NCBI GenBank assembly: GCA_026874595.1
Contig: CM049322.1
Location: 37,505,340-37,569,339, forward strand
Direction: 5' to 3'
From: Sipunculus nudus
Lineage: Eukaryota > Annelida > Sipuncula > Golfingiida > Sipunculidae
DNA length: 64,000 nt
Positions within the stretch are counted from its first letter, which is position 1; every line of letters starts with the position of its first letter. The notes under the pieces were generated by a model, which saw only the letters and a list, made by a program, of their open reading frames with translations, did not search any database and was not told the origin of the DNA. This document shows, piece after piece, positions 59,861 to 64,000 of this stretch. The position numbers and the translations under genes were made by a program.

Positions 59861-62800
59861 AAGCTCAAGACACCACATGTATTAAAGCCAATTTGATTCG
59901 GTATGGATGAAAACACTTTAAAGGATACCCCAAAATGGTAGGTATTAACAGGAGCCATATGCCAACTGCAACCATGTATGTTCACCAAAGTATCAGTAAA
60001 ATCCTGCATTTTGAACACCCTAGCTGAATTTTAACCTGATCATGTGCACAAAAGCCCTGTCAAATGCTAAAAAATCAATTTTTTGCTCCTCATTTGTACA
60101 AAAACACAGCCACCTCTCCCAATTTTGTATACATATTTCTCCAAGGGGTCATCTGCAGCCCAAAACTTTTCAGACTAATCAGCCAAATAACACAGAATTT
60201 AGCTCAAGACACCACATGTATTAAAGCCAATTTGATTCGGTATGGATGAAAACACTTTAAAGGATACCTCAAAATGGTAGGTATTAACAGGAGCCAAATG
60301 CAAATTGCAACCAAGTATGTTCACCACAGTATAAGTAACATCCTGCATTTTGAACACCCTAGCTGAATTTTAACCTGATCATATGCACAAAAAGCCATGT
60401 CAAGTGCTAAAAAATCCATTTTCTGCTTCTTATTGGTACAAAAACACAGCCAGCTCTCCCAATTTTTGCATACATATTTCTCCAAGGGGTCATCTGCAGC
60501 CCAAAACTTTTCAGACTAATCAGCCAAATAACACAGAATTTAGCTCAAGACACCACATGTATCAAAGCCAATTTGATTCGGTATGGATGAAAACACTTTA
60601 AAGGATACCTCAAAATGGTAGGTATTAACAGGAGCCAAATGCAAATTGCAACCAAGTATGTTCACCACAGTATAAGTAAAATCCTGCATTTTGAACACCC
60701 TAGCTGAATTTTAACCTGATCATATGCACAAAAAGCCATGTCAAGTGCTAAAAATCCATTTTCTGCTTCTTATTGGTACAAAAACACAGCCAGCTCTCCC
60801 AATTTTTGTATACATATTTCTCCAAGGGGTCATCTGCAGCCCAAAATTTTTCAGACTAATCAGCCAAATAACACAGAATTTAGCTCAAGACACCACATGT
60901 ATTAAAGCCAATTTGATTCGGTATGGATGAAAACACTTTAAAGGATACATCAAAATGGTAGGTATTAACAGGAGCCATATGACAACTGCAACCATGTATG
61001 TTCACCAAAGTATCAGTAAAATCCTGCATTTTGAACACCCTAGCTGAATTTTAACCTGATCATGTGCACAAAAACCCTGTCAAATGCTAAAAAATCAATT
61101 TTTTGCTCCTCATTTGTACAAAAACACAGCCACCTCTCCCAATTTTGTATACATATTTCTCCAAGGGGTCATCTGCAGCCCAAAACTTTTCAGACTAATC
61201 AGCCAAATAACACAGAATTTAGCTCAAGACACCACATGTATTAAAGCCAATTTGATTCGGTATGGATGAAAACACTTTAAAGGATACCTCAAAATGGTAG
61301 GTATTAACAGGAGCCAAATGCAAATTGCAACCAAGTATGTTCACCACAGTATAAGTAAAATCCTGCATTTTGAACACCCTAGCTGAATTTTAACCTGATC
61401 ATATGCACAAAAAGCCATGTCAAGTGCTAAAAATCCATTTTCTGCTTCTTATTGGTACAAAAACACAGCCAGCTCTCCCAATTTTTGTATACATATTTCT
61501 CCAAGGGGTCATCTGCAGCCCAAAATTTTTCAGACTAATCAGCCAAATAACAGAGAATTTAGCTCAAGACACCACATGTATTAAAGCCAATTTGATTCGG
61601 TATGGATGAAAACACTTTAAAGGATACATCAAAATGGTAGGTATTAACAGGAGCCATATGCCAACTGCAACCATGTATGTTCACCAAAGTATCAGTAAAA
61701 TCCTGCATTTTGAACACCCTAGCTGAATTTTAACCTGATCATGTGCACAAAAACCCTGTCAAATGCTAAAAAATCAATTTTTTGCTCCTCATTTGTACAA
61801 AAACACAGCCACCTCTCCCAATTTTGTATACATATTTCTCCAAGGGGTCATCTGCAGCCCAAAACTTTTCAGACTAATCAGCCAAATAACACAGAATTTA
61901 GCTCAAGAAACCACATGTATTAAAGCCAATTTGATTCGGTATGGATGAAAACACTTTAAAGGATACCTCAAAATGGTAGGTATTAACAGGAGCCAAATGC
62001 AAATTGCAACCAAGTATGTTCACCACAGTATAAGTAAAATCCTGCATTTTGAACACCCTAGCTGAATTTTAACCTGATCATATGCACAAAAAGCCATGTC
62101 AAGTGCTAAAAAATCCATTTTCTGCTTCTTATTGGTACAAAAACACAGCCAGCTCTCCCAATTTTTGCATACATATTTCTCCAAGGGGTCATCTGCAGCC
62201 CAAAACTTTTCAGACTAATCAGCCAAATAACACAGAATTAAGCTCAAGACACCACATGTATTAAAGCCAATTTGATTCGGTATGGATGAAAACACTTTAA
62301 AGGATACCCCAAAATGGTAGGTATTAACAGGAGCCATATGCCAACTGCAACCATGTATGTTCACCAAAGTATCAGTAAAATCCTGCATTTTGAACACCCT
62401 AGCTGAATTTTAACCTGATCATGTGCACAAAAGCCCTGTCAAATGCTAAAAAATCAATTTTTTGCTCCTCATTTGTACAAAAACACAGCCACCTCTCCCA
62501 ATTTTGTATACATATTTCTCCAAGGGGTCATCTGCAGCCCAAAACTTTTCAGACTAATCAGCCAAATAACACAGAATTTAGCTCAAGACACCACATGTAT
62601 TAAAGCCAATTTGATTCGGTATGGATGAAAACACTTTAAAGGATACCTCAAAATGGTAGGTATTAACAGGAGCCATATGCCAACTGCAACCATGTATGTT
62701 CACCAAAGTATCAGTAAAATCCTGCATTTTGAACACCCTAGCTGAATTTTAACCTGATCATGTGCACAAAAACCCTGTCAAATGCTAAAAAATCAATTTT

Positions 62801-64000
62801 TTGCTCCTCATTTGTACAAAAACACAGCCACCTCTCCCAATTTTGTATACATATTTCTCCAAGGGGTCATCTGCAGCCCAAAACTTTTCAGACTAATCAG
62901 CCAAATAACACAGAATTTAGCTCAAGACACCACATGTATTAAAGCCAATTTGATTCGGTATGGATGAAAACACTTTAAAGGATACCTCAAAATGGTAGGT
63001 ATTAACAGGAGCCAAATGCAAATTGCAACCAAGTATGTTCACCACAGTATAAGTAAAATCCTGCATTTTGAACACCCTAGCTGAATTTTAACCTGATCAT
63101 ATGCACAAAAAGCCATGTCAAGTGCTAAAAATCCATTTTCTGCTTCTTATTGGTACAAAAACACAGCCAGCTCTCCCAATTTTTGTATACATATTTCTCC
63201 AAGGGGTCATCTGCAGCCCAAAATTTTTCAGACTAATCAGCCAAATAACACAGAATTTAGCTCAAGACACCACATGTATTAAAGCCAATTTGATTCGATA
63301 TGGATGAAAACACTTTAAAGGATACCTCAAAATGGTAGGTATTAACAGGAGCCAAATGCAAATTGCAACCAAGTATGTTCACCACAGTATAAGTAAAATC
63401 CTGCATTTTGAACACCCTAGCTGAATTTTAACCTGATCATATGCACAAAAAGCCATGTCAAGTGCTAAAAAATCCATTTTCTGCTTCTTATTGGTACAAA
63501 AACACAGCCAGCTCTCCCAATTTTTGCATACATATTTCTCCAAGGGGTCATCTGCAGCCCAAAACTTTTCAGACTAATCAGCCAAATAACACAGAATTTA
63601 GCTCAAGACACCACATGTATTAAAGCCAATTTGATTCGGTATGGATGAAAACACTTTAAAGGATACCTCAAAATGGTAGGTATTAACAGGAGCCATATGC
63701 CAACTGCAACCATGTATGTTCACCAAAGTATCAGTAAAATCCTGCATTTTGAACACCCTAGCTGAATTTTAACCTGATCATGTGCACAAAAGCCCTGTCA
63801 AATGCTAAAAAATCAATTTTTTGCTCCTCATTTGTACAAAAACACAGCCACCTCTCCCAATTTTGTATACATATTTCTCCAAGGGGTCATCTGCAGCCCA
63901 AAACTTTTCAGACTAATCAGCCAAATAACACAGAATTTAGCTCAAGACACCACATGTATTAAAGCCAATTTGATTCGGTATGGATGAAAACACTTTAAAG

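Larger units (their letters stand above)
51291..64000 (+). repeat. Satellite of about 340 bp with two monomer families, at least 37 units
   Basis: Head-to-tail units recur every 338-341 bp (mean about 339.7 bp) from about 51291 to the window end, which truncates the array. Family A has 'AAATGCAAATTGCAACCAAG' and 'CCACAGTATAAG'; family B has 'CATATGCCAACTGCAACC' and 'CCAAAGTATCAG'. Each has two subtypes: A with six A before TCC and TTTTTGCATAC, A' with five A and TTTTTGTATAC, B with AAAAGCCCTG, B' with AAAAACCCTG. Unit lengths follow subtype. The first unit (51291-51460) is degenerate with an internal loss of about 200 bp, typical of an array edge. Open frames of 60-72 codons repeat in every unit and are by-products. 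Confidence 0.98.

Noticed and set aside
51573-63987. Dozens of near-identical 60-72 codon frames, which could be taken for a repeated peptide gene
   Set aside because: They recur because the satellite unit recurs. Unit lengths of 338-341 bp change the frame, the frames are closed by stops in each unit, no splice or start context is conserved, and overlapping frames occur in the same DNA.
51291-64000. CRISPR array
   Set aside because: The repeats are 340-bp head-to-tail units without short direct repeats and unique spacers, and the DNA is eukaryotic.
51291-64000. CENP-B box in the 340-bp monomer (TTCGGTATGGATG near the unit end)
   Set aside because: Only the TTCG part fits. The required A and CGGG positions are absent.

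Overview
This is a window of eukaryotic, animal nuclear DNA that is AT-rich, dominated by repeats and poor in genes. The style of the dispersed repeats suggests a mollusc, most likely a bivalve: copies carrying runs of GGAC/GTCC, modules ending in TCAGCTAAGCTAAAAT, an element bounded by ATGCCCCCGCC, and long (TA)n(GA)n tracts. That assignment is inference. No bacterial or organellar gene, operon, CRISPR array, rRNA or tRNA was found. No complete protein-coding gene can be demonstrated.

Layout. 1-4 kb: two dispersed repeat families (F1 and F2) rich in nuclear-receptor half-sites, one copy holding a perfect AGGTCA-CAG-TGACCT palindrome. 4-6.5 kb: two well-supported coding exons, plus one weaker upstream exon, of a minus-strand gene whose product looks like a six-helix CARD/death-fold domain. 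6.5-14 kb: mostly unique AT-rich DNA with one hypothetical minus-strand ORF (9.3-9.5 kb), a cluster of promoter-like motifs behind it (9.8-10 kb) and further F2 copies. 14.3-16.5 kb: a minisatellite whose units combine a GC palindrome with (AAT)n, split by an inserted dispersed repeat. 18.1-22.9 kb: a decayed, nearly full-length L1/Tx1-like LINE on the minus strand, interrupted by a 5'-truncated fragment of a different LINE.

21.7-33.4 kb is a direct tandem duplication of about 5.8-5.9 kb, with copies nearly identical. It starts inside the LINE and may be real or an uncollapsed haplotype. A third, much more diverged partial relative lies at about 39.9-41.6 and 43.66-43.85 kb. 35.3-36.9 kb holds a nested element with about 178-bp subrepeats. 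37.6-38.6 kb holds a broken Ty3/Gypsy pol relic. 46-48.2 kb holds two LINE relics (RT, then endonuclease) on the plus strand.

The last 15.7 kb are two satellite arrays: about eight copies of a roughly 314-bp ACGT-rich repeat (48.25-50.99 kb), then about 37 copies of a roughly 340-bp satellite (51.29 kb to the window end). The 340-bp satellite has two monomer families, each with subtypes, in a layered higher-order organisation. Private variants recur at exact offsets of 679, 3,057 and 6,793 bp, and chimeric monomers mark recombination edges. The most notable content is this satellite architecture, the receptor-site-bearing repeats, the hairpin minisatellite and the CARD-like gene fragment; nothing here forms a pathway of cooperating genes.
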